A DNA stretch of 64,000 nucleotides from Gossypium raimondii (GCF_025698545.1 NC_068565.1:1984001-2048000); one strand, 5' to 3'; counted from the stretch's first letter, positions 24,016 through 37,547 are shown. Made by a program: numbers and translations. Notes: generated by a model from the letters alone, not told the origin.

Positions 24016-27000
24016 ATGAACTGTTCAAGTAAGCTCTTCCTTTCTCTCTTTATTTATCTTTATCTTTAAACGTTTGTTTTTGTATTTTTTGGTGATCTGA
24101 GAGGTTTTGATTGTCCTTACAGTCTCCGGCGAAGTGCCGGAAGAGCCCGTCGTCTCCAAGAAATCCGGTTTGCTTTACGAGAAACGCTTAATCGAGCGAC
24201 ATATTGCGGTTTGGCTTCTCTTTATAATTTTACGCCCTTTTTTGAAAAAAACGTGTCTTAGGTTTTATGTTTGGTTTTGTGGTTTAACATTATTTCCTTA
24301 GTATTTGGATGAATTAGCTGCAACGTTTAACAGATTACTTTGTTTTTGCTGTTTAAATTAGGATTATGGGAAGTGTCCGGTTACCGGTGATCCACTTACT
24401 ATGGACGACATTGTCCCGGTCAAAACCGGCAAGGTGATTTTTATTCTTGGTTGTTTTCCTTACCAGCACTTGTTTCTATTCTTTTGAGCTAATTTGTTTA
24501 TTTCTATGCTGTTTGATGCAGATTGTAAAACCTAAATCCTTAACCGCGGCCAGCATTCCCGGGATGCTTGGAATGTTTCAGAATGTATGTTTTTCTTGAT
24601 TCATATAACGCTTGAGTATACCTTTTTCCCCTTATGTATGAATTAGTACAAAGCATTGCATACTTCCAAGTTTTGAGACCATCCTTCTTTTTTGTTATGC
24701 ATAGTAAGTGGGAGATTTTTGCTTGTTCTTTGTGATTTTGTAATAATTCCATTGTCAGTTTTGCTACATAGGTCAAACTTTGAAGCTTTATTTTTAGCTA
24801 TTTGTTACCAAAGCAAAACTTACAGATAAATTTAGTTGTGTTTATGTTGATTTGCTTTAGTGTTTTGCTTCTGATGTTGCATTACTTTGCTCATTGCAGG
24901 AATGGGATGCTTTAATGCTATCCAATTTTGCATTAGAGCAGCAGTTACATACAGCTAGGCAGGAGCTGAGTCATGCACTCTACCAGGTGATGACATTAAG
25001 GTTTTAGGATTCTGTTGATCTTTTGACATTCATATAAACCTTTTAATTGATTAGTTTTTTAATATTATGCTAAACCATTGCATTAGAAAGACCAGGATAT
25101 TTTACATGTTTGTTGCTTTTATTCTAGATTTATGCAAAAAATCTTTTTTATTATGTGCTGTTAGATCTTTCTGTCAGAATTTATTTACAGTCTTGCTAGT
25201 GGCTTAATTCCTTTTAACATTAAGAAGCTGAGTAATTTAGCTCAATGGCTGTATAAAAGTCTTATATTTTTAGCCTTGACTTTTGATGTATTGTATAGTA
25301 TGTGTTGCAGTTTCTTCATTGGGGATGCTTTGTTTGTAAGATATTTACTTTCATCTCTGAACTTAAGTGATTGAAAATATCTTTTTATGATCCATCATGT
25401 TGCGAAATCTGATAATAAAAAATATTGAGTTTTAGCTCACCCAGTGATCTCTCCCCCCCTTTTTTTTCCCTAGTCCTTTTATGTTTTTATCAAATTATAA
25501 TGTAGTTCTGTCTATCTTTTTTACAGCATGATGCTGCCTGCCGAGTGATTGCAAGACTTAAAAAGGAAAGGGATGAAGCCAGGTCTTTGCTTGCACAGGC
25601 TGAGAGGCAGGCACCCTTGCCAGCATCGGCTGCTACTGCCAATGTTTCTGCTCTTAGCAATGGAAAGCGAGGTTCTTTCTCAGTATATTGTTCATTAATG
25701 TTATATATCTTTAGCTAATTCGGTATCTTATTTGAGATCTATATCTGTGATCATAGTTTCTGAGGATGGAGATATGGGCCCTGGTTCAAAGCAAATGCGC
25801 CCCGGGGTTTCTGAGAGTATTATTGCTGAGTTAACCGAATGTAATGCAGCTCTGTCACAACAGCGTAAAAAGCACCAGGTACTCTTCATTCAGTTTAGCT
25901 CGAGTAATTCCGACTATCTCTTTGTTGACAATATCTATACATTGTCTTTCTATCCCCTCCATCAATCTCTTCAATGTGTTCTCTTTTCAGATACCTCCAA
26001 CATTGGCTCCCGTTGATGCTTTGGAGAGGTACACCCAACTTTCTAGCCATCCCCTTCACAAGACAAATAAACCAGGGATCTCTTCAATTGATATCAATCT
26101 TTCAAAGGTGTGTATTTTCCTTAAAATCATCCTTTTCATGTAACTATATTCTTTCCTTCATTTTACTAGGCTGGACATAGTTATCTTTGGATGTTGCATG
26201 TTGTGGACTTGATATTTAGCAGCAAAATTAAGGAAATGGGAAATAGATCTGTTAGCAACAAGGTTTGAATGTTAAATTTGGAAATCCTGTTAAAGAGATT
26301 ACCAAGATGATGGCTAAGCTCATTTTACTTTTTTTCATCCATGTGATGTTAGACTAGCAATTTCCTACATTTTCTTACATTTTGAAGGCCACATTGGTCC
26401 ACCGTGTGGAACCCAAAACCCTGTGCCAGTTTCTAGTCTACTGACTGCATTCTTCTTCTTTTAGGGGAGTATAAATTGCCTAGCAGATGCTAAAATCACT
26501 GGACTAGTGTATATTATAGTTATAGAAATCTGTTTAATAGACAAGTATGTTAAATGTAATTGGAATAGCCTCTACTTTCTATTTTTCTCCATTCTTTGAA
26601 GCTTGTGCATTTTTTTTTCAATCTGTGTTTTTAAAAAAAATTAATGTTAAATGTAATTGGAGTAGCCTCTACTTCTTATGTTTCTCTATTCTTCAGAGCT
26701 TGTTCATTTACTTTCTTTTACATCTGGTGTTTAGGACATTGTTGCAACAGGAGGAATTGATTCAAGTGCTGTACTCTTTGACCAAACATCTGGAGTGATC
26801 TTATCAACCCTAAGTGGCCACTCTAAGAAGGTTTATTCAGTTTCTTTTATGGTTTTAAGGGATGCTGTTTACATTTTTCTTTTAAAATTTTATTCTCTGA
26901 CTCCATTCTTTTTTAGGTTACAAGTGTAAAATTTGTAGCTCCAAGCAATGTAATTTTAAGTGGATCAGCAGATAAGGTAAGCCAATTTTTCAAGTCCCAC

Positions 27001-29283
27001 AAGTCCCACAAGTTCCAGTTTTTGTTCTTTTCTGTGTTCCTTATGTCAGGTTTAATCTTGCATTATTTCTTTAATTTTTAACTTGCATAACTAAACTACT
27101 CTGTATTTTTTTAACCTTAATAAACTACTACAATTTCTTTTTAATGTTTTAGCTTGCATCACAGTTTGATTGGTCTTTCAATTTTTTCAGACTGTACGCA
27201 TTTGGCAAGGGTCTGAAGATGGAAACTGTGACTGCAGGCATATTTTGAAGGATCATACTGCTGAGGTGAATATATGCTCAAATCTAAATAGTCTGAATAC
27301 TATGATTGTCAAATTCTTATTCTTGTTTATTTTCTGCCTTGTGGAAATCCGATTAAATTTATCTTCTACTCTTTCAGGTGCAAGCTATCACTGTCCATGC
27401 TACAAATAACTACTTCGTAACTGCTTCCCTTGACTCAACATGGTGCTTTTATGATCTTTCCTCTGGCTTATGCTTGACACAGGTCCTAATCATTCTATCC
27501 ATCCCTCTGATCTGTAAGGTTTTCAGTTACTGTGAATATGTAAATCATAGCTTGTGAAGTAAATGGATTGATTAGTCAGTTGTTAATTTGAAGTAACTTA
27601 TGTTAGAATCTGAATCTTCCTAATTGACTGCAAATGCCATGTTCACCGTTTTCTTTATTACTTTCAAAGGAAATATGTAGTCACAGTTTTCTTTGGTGGT
27701 AGGGCGATGGTAAAATGATTTTCTTTTTCATTGAACTTAAGGTATTTGTTTCATTTATTTTGAAGTGGAAACCCTATAAAACGAGTCAGTTTTTTATTTC
27801 TCCAGGTTGAAGACCCTTCAAATTCAATGGGCTATACATCTGCTGCTTTTCATCCTGATGGTCTCATCCTTGGAACAGGCACCACTGAAGCCACTGTTAG
27901 AATTTGGGATGTGAAGAGTCAGGTATGTAGAAACCATGTTATATGAGACCTGAACTTATGTTATCAAATTTCATATACTGTTTTTGTGTTCCATTTTATG
28001 GAACAACTATTTTATGACCCTTCAGGGAAATGTTGCCAACTTTGATGGACACACTGGATCAATAACGGCCATATCTTTCTCAGAAAATGGTTACTTCCTT
28101 GCGGTAAGCACCTAATTAAATATGCACATTACGTTGATGGCCATGAATTATGCAATCTGATTTATGTTTTAACTCCAGACTGCAGCGCACGATGGTGTTA
28201 AGTTGTGGGATCTGCGCAAATTAAAAAATTTCCGGTCATTTGAATTATATGATCAAGATACACCAACAAACTCTGGTATGTAACATCTTGATAACAGATG
28301 TGCCTGGCTTATTAGCTTGTTTCCTATTGGCTCCCTCTTGGGAGCAAGCAAGATACATGATGGTGTTTTTGGCTTACATTTTTGTCTTCGAAAGTATTTT
28401 TTTCCCCATATACTCCATGCTTCTCACATTGGCAGCTTTTGAGCCAGGGGGGAAAATTGTAAACGAATAAAGCTTTACTTTCTTGTGATAAAAGTTTTTA
28501 ATTGTGAAGAGCTTTACCTAGCAGCAGCTTTAATTCTGTTCTTTGTATTTTCAGTGGATTTCGACCATAGTGGGAGTTACCTTGCAATTGCTGGCTCGGA
28601 TGTAAGGTAGGTGCTCTTAGGGTCTTCAAATCTTGGTATATAGTTTATTGGAACCAAAACTTAAATTCGGTGTAGAGACTGTTGCACTTGACATTTAAAT
28701 AGAATGCTTGTTTTCCTGGCTAGAGATTGTGATATTTGGTGGATACTGATTTAATTTTGTGCTTCCAGAGTGTACCAAGTAGGCAGCGTCAAAGCAGAAT
28801 GGAATTGCATCAAAACATTACCTGATTTATCTGGCACTGGTTTGTCTTCTCTTACCTCATTCTATCAATGAATTTAAAAAAGAAAAGAAAAAAAACTCTT
28901 ACCATCCGGCTGGAATGGTTGAACCAGGAACCTGTAGTTTGTGTGGTACGACAAGAAACCAATTCCACCCGAAAAAATAAGGGTTTTATGTGTAATTTCT
29001 CATTTTTATTTTTAACTAACAAGACCTCAACTTGTTTTATATGAAAGATCATACCATTAACATTAATAAACAGTTCGACCCCCGGTCTGGTTTTTTTAAC
29101 ATTGCAATCTATTATTATTACTGATAGCCAGCAGAAGTTGAAGTGCATTATTCTCCTGTATTTGCAGGTAGAGCAACTTGTGTCAAATTCGGTTCAGATG
29201 CAAAGTACTTGGCAGTAGGATCAATGGATCGTAACCTCCGCATATTTGGCCTTCCCCAAGGCGATGCTTCAATGGAATCATAA
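24016..29283 (+). CDS. PRP19: Pre-mRNA-processing factor 19 (PRP19/MAC3), 18 exons
   Basis: PRP19 is the core E3 ubiquitin ligase of the NineTeen/MOS4-associated complex that activates the spliceosome in the nucleus; in plants it also supports immunity. Exons: 24016-24028, 24123-24208, 24362-24433, 24522-24584, 24900-24986, 25527-25671, 25757-25878, 25991-26107, 26735-26830, 26917-26976, 27191-27265, 27378-27482, 27806-27922, 28026-28103, 28179-28275, 28555-28606, 28769-28839, 29168-29283. They join to 523 aa, the length of the Arabidopsis proteins. The U-box is at residues 1-70 ([26 protein letters not shown]). A coiled-coil tetramerisation region follows ([19 protein letters not shown] onward), then a linker and WD40 repeats from about residue 220 to the end ([29 protein letters not shown]). 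The first coding exon is only 13 nt. No lesion was seen. Confidence 0.95.
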
Positions 29284-30520
29284 AAAGGCTCCTTCTGTTC
29301 AACTTATTTGGCAAGTTGGCTGTTAAAACACTCTTTAAGATTGCCAATTGCGACTGTCGTGTTTTGTGGTCGGCATAATCGGAGATTTCGAGGTATGTTC
29401 AAATATTTAGTTTTCTTCTGTTCCCAAAACACATTTGAGGCTTAGGGCATTGATGTTTACCAGTTTTGGCCATTTACTCCAGCAATGTATGTGCTTTGTA
29501 TCATCTGAAAGGTGTTCAAGAAATGAAAAGCCAACCAATTTACTTGTCACTTTTATCATAGAGAAACATAGAGACAAATTTTCAATTGGAAATTCCCCTT
29601 ACTAGCCTAAACATTATTGAATATTTATTTTTAGACCCCCCCTTTTTTTAGTTTCATTGTGTAGCCTTGATTGGTGTTTATTTGTGGATGGTATATGTAG
29701 TTTTATGAAACCATTATCTATAATCCACTTGGTAATTTGTGTATTCATGTATTCGTGTTATATTTTCGTATATTCGTCTTGTTGGATATCAATTCGAATG
29801 AGAAGAGTTGGATTTTTTTTGCAATTTATTATTATTATTTGAATTTAGTCTAGCATAAAGGTGATCTTGGGCCAGGTTTAATTATATTCAAGTTGAGTTT
29901 ATGCATAGTATTAATATATGATATATAAATTGCATTAGCTTGTGAGTCTAGCTTGAAATATAGACTTTAAATTTCACCCTTCCATATTTATAAATGGCAA
30001 AATGATTTCCTAACATTATTTTTAGGGTAAACTATAAAAATAGTCACTTTATCTATGATTTAATTTACATTTTGGTCATTGAACTTTAATTTGTCATGAA
30101 ATGGTCACCAACATTATCGAATTGTTAACATTTTGGTCAATGAACCATTAACTTCCGTTAATGGTATAACAATAATCTGATGTGGCTTATTATTTTATCA
30201 TATCGGACTAAAATTTTAGGATAAATTGTATTAGTCCCTATACTTTTATTTTTTTGAACAATTTAATTTTTTCTTTTTATTTCTTTATTTTCTTCTCTTC
30301 TTTTCCTTTATTTTCTCTCTTATCTTTTCTTCATTACGAAACATAATCTTTGCTCACCAAATAAATCAAGTTGTTCTTCTTATTCACATATTCCTAAATT
30401 GAATTTCACTCAAAACAAATACCAATCATTCTTAATCAAATCTTGATTTGAATATAATTTAATTTTAAAACTAAAATTGGATCCAATTAATCAATATAAA
30501 AAAATCATATCTTTAATCAA
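29284..30520. other. PRP19 3' region and intergenic repeats
   Basis: The first few hundred bases should be the PRP19 3' UTR. At about 30015-30200 lie TTTGGTCATTGAACTTT words inverted to GGTCAATGAACC, a degenerate family C relative. From 30230 to 30520 the DNA is pyrimidine-rich then AT-rich, with no gene. Confidence 0.4.
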
Positions 30521-32225
30521 ATCTAAATATAAATTAAATTTTTTATATTCAAACCATAAAATCTATCTATAGCTTCATAGATATTTTCAAGCAAATTTAA
30601 CTGGAAGCCGAGCAAGTTAGGACAACTTTCGAGTTTCAACTCGGAAAGTGAGGTGAGGTGTTCTATCTGGTTTGGAACAGAAGTTAATCTATTGCACCAA
30701 CTAATTGGCAACATTCGAAGAGCGACACTGGATTTCTGCCGGTAAGGAATCCAACATCGGACAGTCAACGAGAATGATCCCATCAGATAAAGAGGTGAAT
30801 CGCTCGCTGGATACGACCTTCAGGACGCGGAGTGATGTTATGCCACGGAATCCATTACCAGGAGGCGAAAAAAAGACTGTTGCAGCCTCTCAAAATCAAA
30901 CTCTCTAAAGCATTTAAGTTTTGTAATGCTTCTGGAATGTCTTCAAGCTTCTTGCAACCATTGAAGTTCAAGTGTTTAACCATCGAAAGATTATCCAGCT
31001 GGTTCAACAAAGACTTGAGTTCGGGTAAGGATGCTATTGTCAACTCCTCCAGGTGAGTCTGATTTTGCAACAAACGAGGCATTGTTCCTTGTCCAAATTC
31101 GAAGGTTTGCAATTCAATCAACTCAGGGCATTTCTTGAACGTCAAGATTCGCAGACGAGGAAAATTTACCCTTTTGTCGACTGTTTTCGATGTCTCCAAA
31201 ACAGGCATCGAGTCAATATCGAGTCCCTCCAATGATGAGAATGGATTAACCCCATTTCCATAAAATTCACTGCTAATGCACTCCACAACATCCATTTCCC
31301 TTATTTTAAGAAACCTGAGCAACGGTAGTTCACCTAGAGGTGGAAGATGCGAACATCTTTTACACCGGTCAAGCTCAACCAAGACCAGATTCGCTAAATC
31401 AATCAACCATCCAGGAAGCTTTAAACCTTGATAACAGCTTATCTGTAAACACTCCAGGTTAGAATGAGGTTGGAGACTACCAAGAATGAGTGACCAAAAT
31501 GACGTGAGAGTCCTTTCCAACCGGGGAGGAGGCATTGATTTAGTATGAATATTCCGATCTCATTACAGAAACCGCACACGCCACGGTACCATCGTAATAC
31601 TCCGTAACATCTTGAAACAAGGATCTGCAACTTAGCTCGAGGAAAATCCCTTCGTCCTCTAACAGGAACAAATTCATTTGCTATCCATTTCACAACCTTT
31701 CGGGAATACCGAGCAATATGCAAAACACTGCCTTAAACATGATGATAGATTGTCAATGCAGGTAAGATGCCGCTCTCATCATCCGAAAACTCCCATATCT
31801 CACTTTCTTTCACAGATAACCAATCACTTTCCCTATGTTTTAACTGCAACATACTACCAAGAGTTTTAACAGCCAAAGGTACCCCTCCACATTTCTGAAC
31901 AATTTGCTTTCCATCAACAAATAGTCTAAACGGTATATAGGAAGAGTAGCCATGATAAGAGCAACTTTCTCCATTCCAGTTGTAACAATGACCAGATTAC
32001 CTTTTGCTCCAACCTTCAATGGCTTCGTACTTTTCATTCCAAACATCATCTAACACGAGAAGAAACCGCTTCCCCTTCAAAAGTTCCATTGCAAAAGATC
32101 AAGCTCCTTGAAATCAAAAGGGGTGCCATCAATGGATTCAATGATTGCTTTCATCAATTTTCTAACTTCAATACCAGTAGATTACACATACCCAAACCCT
32201 CAAATTGGATCATCTTTCTAATGTT
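30521..32225 (-). pseudogene. NBS-LRR resistance gene relic (CNL type)
   Basis: On the minus strand the hallmarks of a plant intracellular immune receptor appear in order but in several frames. An RNBS-A-like VWVCV stretch (about 32195) is followed by kinase-2 KRFLLVLDDVWNEKYEA (about 32040-32090), the RNBS-B-like LVIVTTGMEKVALIM, the GLPLA-type CGGVPLAVKTLGSML (about 31850-31890), and then leucine-rich repeats. The longest open part is 30855-31535 (LRRs: LPGWLIDLANLVLVELDRC, LPPLGELPLLRFLKI); a last LRR piece is at 30523-30783. The P-loop and coiled-coil N-terminus are missing upstream. Stops and frameshifts separate at least four pieces, so it is a decayed, 5'-truncated copy. The VTTR arginine is glycine here. 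Confidence 0.85.
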
Positions 32226-32849
32226 CTTCCGACTCTAATTTTTCTCTCCAATTTTCATAGATGTGTTGGGTAAGAAAGATGGAAAAATTGAAAGTCTTTC
32301 CATCCATTTTTGGGTAAAGTTGAAAAATGAAAGGAAAAAAATGAAACATTTAAAAATTACAAGGACTAATAGCAGAATTTAACCTTTTTGATGTTTTATT
32401 TTCTCGATTTTTTTTAACCGGATAATACTTACAATTGCAACAGAAAGTGGAAGAATAAAAGAAAAAAGAGTATGTTATTCCACGTGTCAGAAACTGAACA
32501 AAGGAGGAGTTACCATAACAGCCGCCATTAAAGGTGCTTCTTACAAGCCTTCCACTCTCCTTAACTTACGCTAACTATAAACATAAAAAAACAGCCTTTT
32601 TTAATTTTTTCTCCTTTTCTTTTTCTAGATTTTCCCCCTGCTAAAAATGGATTAAAAATTTAGAAGTAACTGATCACAAATTATCCACCTTCAAGAACAA
32701 AATTCAGGTAAATCTTTAAAACCAAAACAATTAATTGATTAAATAAAAAGACATGGATCCTTTGTTCAATTATTGTAAATGTAAATTCTCTTTTTGTTCA
32801 ATCATTGTCAATGTAAATTCTCTTTCTCTTGCTGGTTGAGGAAAACACC
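32226..32849. other. Intergenic DNA and probable RLCK promoter/leader
   Basis: No gene is seen. The stretch before 32850 contains TC-rich runs and duplicated TTGTTCAAT/AAATTCTCTTT words near 32765-32825, typical of plant 5' leaders. A leader intron (AATTCAG|GTAAATC near 32707) is possible. Confidence 0.35.
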
Positions 32850-35373
32850 ATGGAAAATACCCAACATGTTTCTCCTCATTCATGGTACTTTACTCATTAT
32901 ATCTGGTTTTCTTTATGATTTACTTTTAATTTGCAGCTTTGGGTTCTTGTTTGTTTATTGATCTTCAAATGAATTTGTATGAACGAATTGAATTTAGTTT
33001 TCGTTTTTGATTTTATTCCCCAGTGAACAATCCATTGATAACAAAAGCTCTAATAAAACTGTCAATGAAAAGTTCAAAAAGCCTTTCGTAAACATAGGAA
33101 GACGGCATCGAGCTGGTTTCTTCGACAAGATCTCGCATCTCGGTACGCGTTTCTGTGTTCTTTAATGTCGGTTTTTAGCTATATTTTGCTAAAGTTGGAA
33201 ATGTGTGTCGTGTTAGATTTGAAGGAATCGTTAGGTGCCGACAAAGAGAGGGCGGTAGATGAGCCGTTTCCGACAGATGATACTCTTGAGGATTGTTCGA
33301 CAAGTGAAGAAGAATCTATAGATTCGAGTATGGCGTCGGTAGCAATAGAATCTGCTGAATCCGAACCGGTTCCTTATGCCAGCACTTCGTCGGCGGACTT
33401 CGAAAACCAACGTCATTCGAACACGAGCATTCACTGGCGTGATTTCTTTCGGACGCGGAAAAAGAGACAAGGAGTTTCTTCTCAAGGCTTGCCTATAAAA
33501 CCGAAGCTCACTCGAAGAAAGAAGAAAAGAATCAAAGGTGACGTTGTTCCACAAATTTCTTCGTCTCTTGATGCCGAACTGTCCTGTTTTAAATCTTCCT
33601 GGAAGAACTTCTCGTTATCGGAGCTTCGGGAAGCGACCGATAACTTCAGTCGCGGTTAGTAAATTTCAATTCATTGGTTTTATGTTTCCGTATTGCCTCT
33701 GAGGCTGACGAACATTTATTCACTTTTTTTTTTTTTTGTGAAGAAAATTTGATAGGAGAAGGAGGGTATGCAGAAGTTTACAAAGGGAGATTGAAAGACG
33801 GAAAGTTCGTTGCCATCAAGCGACTAACCAGAGGTTCACCCGAAGAGATGACAGTGGATTTCTTGTCTGAGCTCGGGATTATAGTTCATGTCGATCATCC
33901 AAATATTGCTCAATTGATTGGGTACGGAGTTGATGGAGGGATGCACCTTGTTCTTCAATTGTCTCCTCATGGAAGCTTGGCATCATTACTTTACGGTTCG
34001 TTATTCCGAAACCTCTAGTTTCGGGTTTCTTCACATGTTCTAGCATTTCAACTTCTTTGCTATGCATATACAGGCTCAAAGGAGAAGCTAAATTGGTGCA
34101 TTCGATTCAAGATTGCCCTCGGGGCTGCCGAAGGCCTTTGCTATCTTCACGAAGGTTGCCAGAGGCGAATCATCCATAAAGATATCAAGCCTGCAAACAT
34201 ATTGCTTTCAGAGGACTTCGACGCTCAGGTACATGTCAAACCGTGAACATGTATGCCGTAATCTTAGTAAAACAAAATATTCATTATGCATATATATATA
34301 TATATTAAGATTGAATTTCCAATGGAATTGCAGATATCTGATTTTGGTCTTTCAAAGTGGTTACCTAATCAATGGACTCATCACATTGTCTCTAAAGTAG
34401 AAGGCACATTCGGGTTTGTAATATGGAATCATACTTGGTTTCCGAACTTTAAAATTTCGTTGTTGTTCATAAAAATTTTAAACGAAATTCCTTTCGTGAC
34501 AGTTACCTTCCTCCCGAGTTCTTCTTGCATGGCATAGTGAATGAAAAAACGGATGTCTTTGCTTTCGGAGTAGTGCTATTGGAACTTGTTACCGGGAGGC
34601 AAGCTCTCGATAGTTCACAGAAAAGCCTTATTATGTGGGTAGGTTTCTTGAACTTAAAACTATTGTTATGATACTTGTTATTACCAATCCGTATCCCGAA
34701 TGGGTTCGGGTCGGGCTCCACGTGGTTCGCATATTAAGCTCGCGTACTGAGCTCGCATGGCATTAAGTGTTCATAGGAGGGAGATCTGTATCCTCCTACG
34801 AGGTCACATGTGAGATAATGCATGGAACCGTATAAACACGTGTTTAGTGTAGAGTAAGATACATGTTAGCATGCATGGAACTTATTCTAAGATGTTACAT
34901 CAATGAACAATGACTGTATTATACAAATATACAATCTTATCATCCAAAGAAAAGAGAGAAAAACCCTCGACAACTACATTATCATATAGCTAGGCCGAGT
35001 ATTCCCGATGATTTGAACTTCAGTATACGAATCCTTGCAGGCAAACCCTTTGATCAGAGAAAACAAGATCGAACAACTTGTTGATCCATCTCTACGGGAT
35101 GACTACGACTCCGATCAGCTAAACCGTGTTCTAGTTCTAGCTTCTATTTGCATATGTCCATCCGAAGCGGATCGACCCCGAATGAGTCAGGCATGTCCTT
35201 TCATTACACATAAAATTTCTTCCGAAACAAGTTTTAAAAACTTCAGGTTTTTGATCTTTGATTTGTTTCAATAGGTCGTAGACATTCTTAAAGGCAATAA
35301 CAGCTGCCAGGAGACGCTGAAACAACTCGAAGAAGGCGATACCTGTGAGGATTTACTCGAAGAAGATCCGTGA
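32850..35373 (+). CDS. Receptor-like cytoplasmic kinase, RLCK-VI type
   Basis: This is a cytosolic Ser/Thr kinase; the RLCK-VI subfamily includes ROP-GTPase-binding kinases. Exons 32850-32884, 33024-33142, 33217-33654, 33744-33995, 34074-34228, 34334-34413, 34503-34638, 35041-35190 and 35275-35373 join to 487 aa. The first ~180 residues are a serine-rich, basic, non-kinase region. The kinase domain has the glycine loop GEGGYAEV (~202-209), the VAIK lysine (K223), [13 protein letters not shown] with catalytic D318, and DFG (336-338). It also has the subfamily-typical [22 protein letters not shown] and [16 protein letters not shown]. The HRD arginine is lysine (HKD). There is no signal peptide or membrane span. 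The last intron (35191-35274) starts GC instead of GT. Length, motifs and open frame suggest a functional gene. Confidence 0.9.
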
Positions 35374-37547
35374 TGTTGCAGAAGAATACAACACAAACAT
35401 AGTATTTGAATGATATCTACAGGCAAATGGAGGCTCTTTTAGGTCACTGTACTGATGTTTTAAAGTCTGTTCGGTCCTTTGTTTTATAGCTTGCCTTTGG
35501 GTGTCTTTGAATTCAGTTCTTTTTTCAATGAAGTTCGTTGGTGTGGCTTCATGTTAACAATGAACCCTAATTCGAGGGGTAATTTGGGTTAGATTATTCT
35601 TACAAACCCTAAATTCTTCTAACATTTGTAACAATTTAGATCAAATATTATGTTTGAAAAATAAACTTAAACAAAAATAGTTAAATATCTAACATTCAAG
35701 ATCGGACTTAGCCCGGTTTACTTTTTAATTATATGGTATATATATATCAAGTTATTTTGTATTATATGAAGAATAAATTATATAATATCATATTATAAAT
35801 ATTAAAAAAATTATTTAAATGAAAAAGAGTATATTCAATTTGAAAGTAAACACTTAAGTACAATTAATCATTGCATTAATATCTTTGGTTAAATGTATCG
35901 TTGAGTTTAGAATCCAGAGCAGACTGTCGGTAATAAGTCGGAGGAAGATGAAGATGATGTCAAGTCATTATGCCCATAAATTTTATTGGTATAATAACAA
36001 ATTTAGCTCTTGATATTTACACTATTTTATCAATTTGGTCTAGATTCCAAAAATTTCAACAAATTTAGCTTCAATATTTACACATTTACGTAAATGTTAC
36101 AGGCTAAAACTATTAAATCACTATCAAATTGACAGAATGTAAACTGTTAAAACATTACTAAACTTATTATTGTACCAATCAAAACTATATACAATTGACG
36201 GAAAACATTAACACTGTAATTAATTGTCTTTTATTGCTTACTTTTGAAATTAACATGAATTAAATTGCTAGATCAATTTTAAAAAAAAACTAATTTATTT
36301 AATTTCAAAATTAAAATTAATTTTATTTTCAATTATTTAAAATTTTAAAAATAATGTTATTTTTTGATACAAAATTTATCATAAGATATATAATTTAAGA
36401 ATTATTTTAACACAATTTTTTATCACTTTATTGATAATTCAATAAAAATATTTAATTTATTAAATTAAAATTAAAATTAAAATCACAATCAAATCAAATA
36501 AGTTACTATGACCCAAAAAAAAAAATGAAATTTGGGTGGGGAAAAAAAGTTAAAAGAAGAGGAGTTTGTATGTATTTAGGAAATTTCCTAAATAATTTAT
36601 GGAGTGTGTAATGAATGTGTGATGGTAACAATGGACCTAACTCTCCCACTTGCTTTCATTTTGTCAACTCCACTCTCACATGTCAATGTTGTGCTCTCAT
36701 AATGACTCATATATATTGTTTTTATCTATTATTGGATTATTTTTTTATATTTTAAAAAAATTAAAATATAATTACCAATTTTTATCATTACTTACATGCT
36801 AATTTTAAAATATTAGATTATAAATTAATTGAGTGTTAGTTTAATTAGTATAAATATTGTTCCTAATATAAATTAATTGGTATCGATATTGTTCTCAATA
36901 CAAGAAAAGCGTGAGTTTAAATATGTTGAAACATGTTATCTTCTTATTTATAATTTAAAGAGAGTCAAAATATAAAAATATATATATTTTTTTAGAAATT
37001 TAAAATAAATATAGTAAGAAAAATAAAAAAAAATCTCTAAAAATGAAAAGAAATCGTAAAAAAGAAGGAAACTTTTACAAATCGAATCAGTTACAAGTAA
37101 AAAATTGACTGGCACAATTGACGTGGCAAATACATAAAGCGAGTAGAGAATGAGCACATATTCGCGAGTAAGTAGAAAAAAGAAGGACATGAGGAAACGG
37201 CAAGGAAAAGGCAGGGTGGTCTGTCTTTCAGACACGATTCTGTCGTCATCTTCCCAAGTCCTACTGACTGCGACCCGATCACCATTACAATTAAATCCTC
37301 AATATCATATTATTATATATTAATAAAAGAAAATATATTTCTTTTAATAATTTTATGTAGAGATTTATTCCTTCGTATATCTTTGCGTTTGCACCGTCTT
37401 TTGATTCTTCGTTTCTCATGTTTTTTGTTTTGTTGCATTAATTATTCTCCTTTTTCTTAATTTATTTTCATCGATTGATTTTTATATTTATTTCTTACAT
37501 TTTATTTCTTGAGGGGGGTTTCTTGTGAGCTTATACAAGAACTAACA
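35374..37547. other. Intergenic region between RLCK and RINGv genes
   Basis: The stretch starts with the RLCK 3' UTR, then AT-rich DNA. At 35985-36200 there are repeat-like words (TTAGCTCTTGATATTTACAC and TTTAGCTTCAATATTTACAC). At about 36825-36965 lies a diverged SINE-like piece (TGAGTGTTAGTTTAATTAGT, then GTGAGTTTAAATATGTTG). Pyrimidine-rich sequence with TTTCTT runs before 37548 is probably the RINGv leader. No gene is seen. Confidence 0.4.

Noticed and set aside
28840-29167. 98-codon minus-strand open frame in the last PRP19 intron
   Set aside because: It is an intronic, low-complexity translation (VFFLFFFKF) with no family. The intron may hold a repeat fragment but bounds are unclear.
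35221-35325. Alternative acceptor CTTCAG at 35247 for the last RLCK intron
   Set aside because: It would add hydrophobic intron-derived residues and break the family-typical MSQVVDIL junction; 35274 gives the expected protein.
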